Shown: positions 6,999 through 7,492 of the stretch, in pieces | How the letters are laid out: each line of letters opens with the position of its first letter | Position numbering within the stretch: the first letter of the stretch is position 1 | NCBI GenBank assembly: GCA_031260845.1 | Contig: JAISKR010000028.1 | Location: forward strand, 1-7,492 | Direction of reading: 5' to 3' | From: Bacteroidales bacterium | Lineage (GTDB): Bacteria; Bacteroidota; Bacteroidia; Bacteroidales; UBA4181 | DNA length: 7,492 nt | Translations under genes and position numbers: made by a program | The notes under the pieces: generated by a model | What the model was told of the DNA's origin: nothing | Databases searched by the model: none | The model's input: the letters and a program-made list of their open reading frames with translations, nothing else

Positions 6999-7492
6999 AT
7001 GAAAAAGTTATTATTAGTTGTTGTGTTAAGTGTTGCGGTTGTTGCTGCTCATGCTCAGGTAAGGGCTGTTGTTGGGTCTATCGGTTCCAACAGAACTTTA
7101 AACATGGAGGGCATCGTCAGTGATGTATCGTTGTCTGTAATGTCTGTTGCCAGCCAGCGGTTCAATACAATAGACGAGGTGAACAAGATAAAAGATTTTG
7201 TTTACAATGAATTATCCAAAGAGTTTCCGTTTACTCTTTTGCCGGAAAGTGACGTTTTGTCTAACGAAAAATTCCAAGATTTTGTGAAAACGGAGAATGC
7301 TAACGGACTTGCCACTGCAGCTAAATTTTCCGCTGACAGGGAAGTGCCCGAAGGCTATCTCACTTATCTGATGAATCCGGCAGGTGCTATTGAGTGTTTT
7401 CCTGACGTGAATGCAGTGATGGAGATACACGTTAACTGCACATTAACGACGAAATCATCCATAGGAAACAATGGTTCGGCTATTGCGAAGAT
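6999..7492 (+). CDS. Secreted protein of unknown family, 3' end missing
   Basis: An open frame begins at ATG 6999 and stays open for 164 codons to the window edge, so the C-terminus is not seen. Residues 1-19 are a clear signal peptide: KK, then a long Leu/Val/Ala core, with cleavage at AHA before Gln20. There is no lipobox cysteine, so export to the periplasm or beyond is expected. The mature part has a mixed alpha/beta character. A charged, probably helical stretch (about 60-75, DEVNKIKDFVYNELSKEF) leads into a FTLLPESDVL segment, and a later strand-like part reads AVMEIHVNC at about 143-151. I do not recognise the family. The alternation of a helix with a 'TLLPES' strand faintly recalls CsgG/TolB-like periplasmic proteins, but this is not strong enough to assign. 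It has its own promoter and a long leader, and its base composition looks more A/T-rich than the GH78 gene, so it may be unrelated to carbohydrate use. Confidence 0.8.
   Translation, partial: MKKLLLVVVLSVAVVAAHAQVRAVVGSIGSNRTLNMEGIVSDVSLSVMSVASQRFNTIDEVNKIKDFVYNELSKEFPFTLLPESDVLSNEKFQDFVKTENANGLATAAKFSADREVPEGYLTYLMNPAGAIECFPDVNAVMEIHVNCTLTTKSSIGNNGSAIAK

Overview
The window looks like a polysaccharide- or glycoside-utilisation neighbourhood from a member of the Bacteroidota, most likely a Bacteroidales gut-type or related anaerobe. Three kinds of evidence point there. Three promoters fit the Bacteroidetes -33/-7 pattern (TTTG or ATTG, a 19-20 base spacer, then TAnnTTTG). The starts are preceded by A/T-rich sequence with no Shine-Dalgarno motif. 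The gene content is a secreted GH78 rhamnosidase, a lipoprotein TIM-barrel hydrolase and a secreted CBM9-like protein, typical of this phylum. No rRNA, tRNA, CRISPR array, transposase or SusC/SusD pair is visible.

Layout. Bases 1-143 hold a compact set of nested inverted and direct repeats downstream of the first gene. Bases 144-1493 (minus strand) encode a GntP-family gluconate/organic-acid symporter. Bases 1494-1780 are a divergent intergenic region with two clear dyads (19 bp and 31 bp) and a well-formed promoter for the plus-strand gene. Bases 1781-4480 encode a complete GH78 alpha-L-rhamnosidase with its catalytic acidic residues intact. Bases 4481-4668 are an AT-rich spacer with a short tandem repeat and a second promoter. 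This promoter drives an apparent two-gene unit: a putative glycoside-hydrolase-like lipoprotein (4669-5736) and, 20 bases later, a secreted CBM9-like protein (5757-6836). After a third promoter and a structured leader of about 95 bases, a secreted protein of unrecognised family starts at 6999 and runs off the right edge.

How the genes may work together (inference). The rhamnosidase would remove terminal alpha-L-rhamnose from a plant or microbial glycan or glycoside in the periplasm. The lipoprotein hydrolase-like protein and the CBM9-like protein would act on or bind the same or a related glycan. The GntP-type carrier would import a sugar acid across the inner membrane. The separate promoters suggest at least three plus-strand transcription units rather than one operon, and the final secreted protein need not belong to the carbohydrate system.

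I did not find a clearly unprecedented system. The items most worth following are the long dyad between the divergent genes, the lipoprotein hydrolase/CBM9 pair, and the structured leader with its unknown secreted protein.
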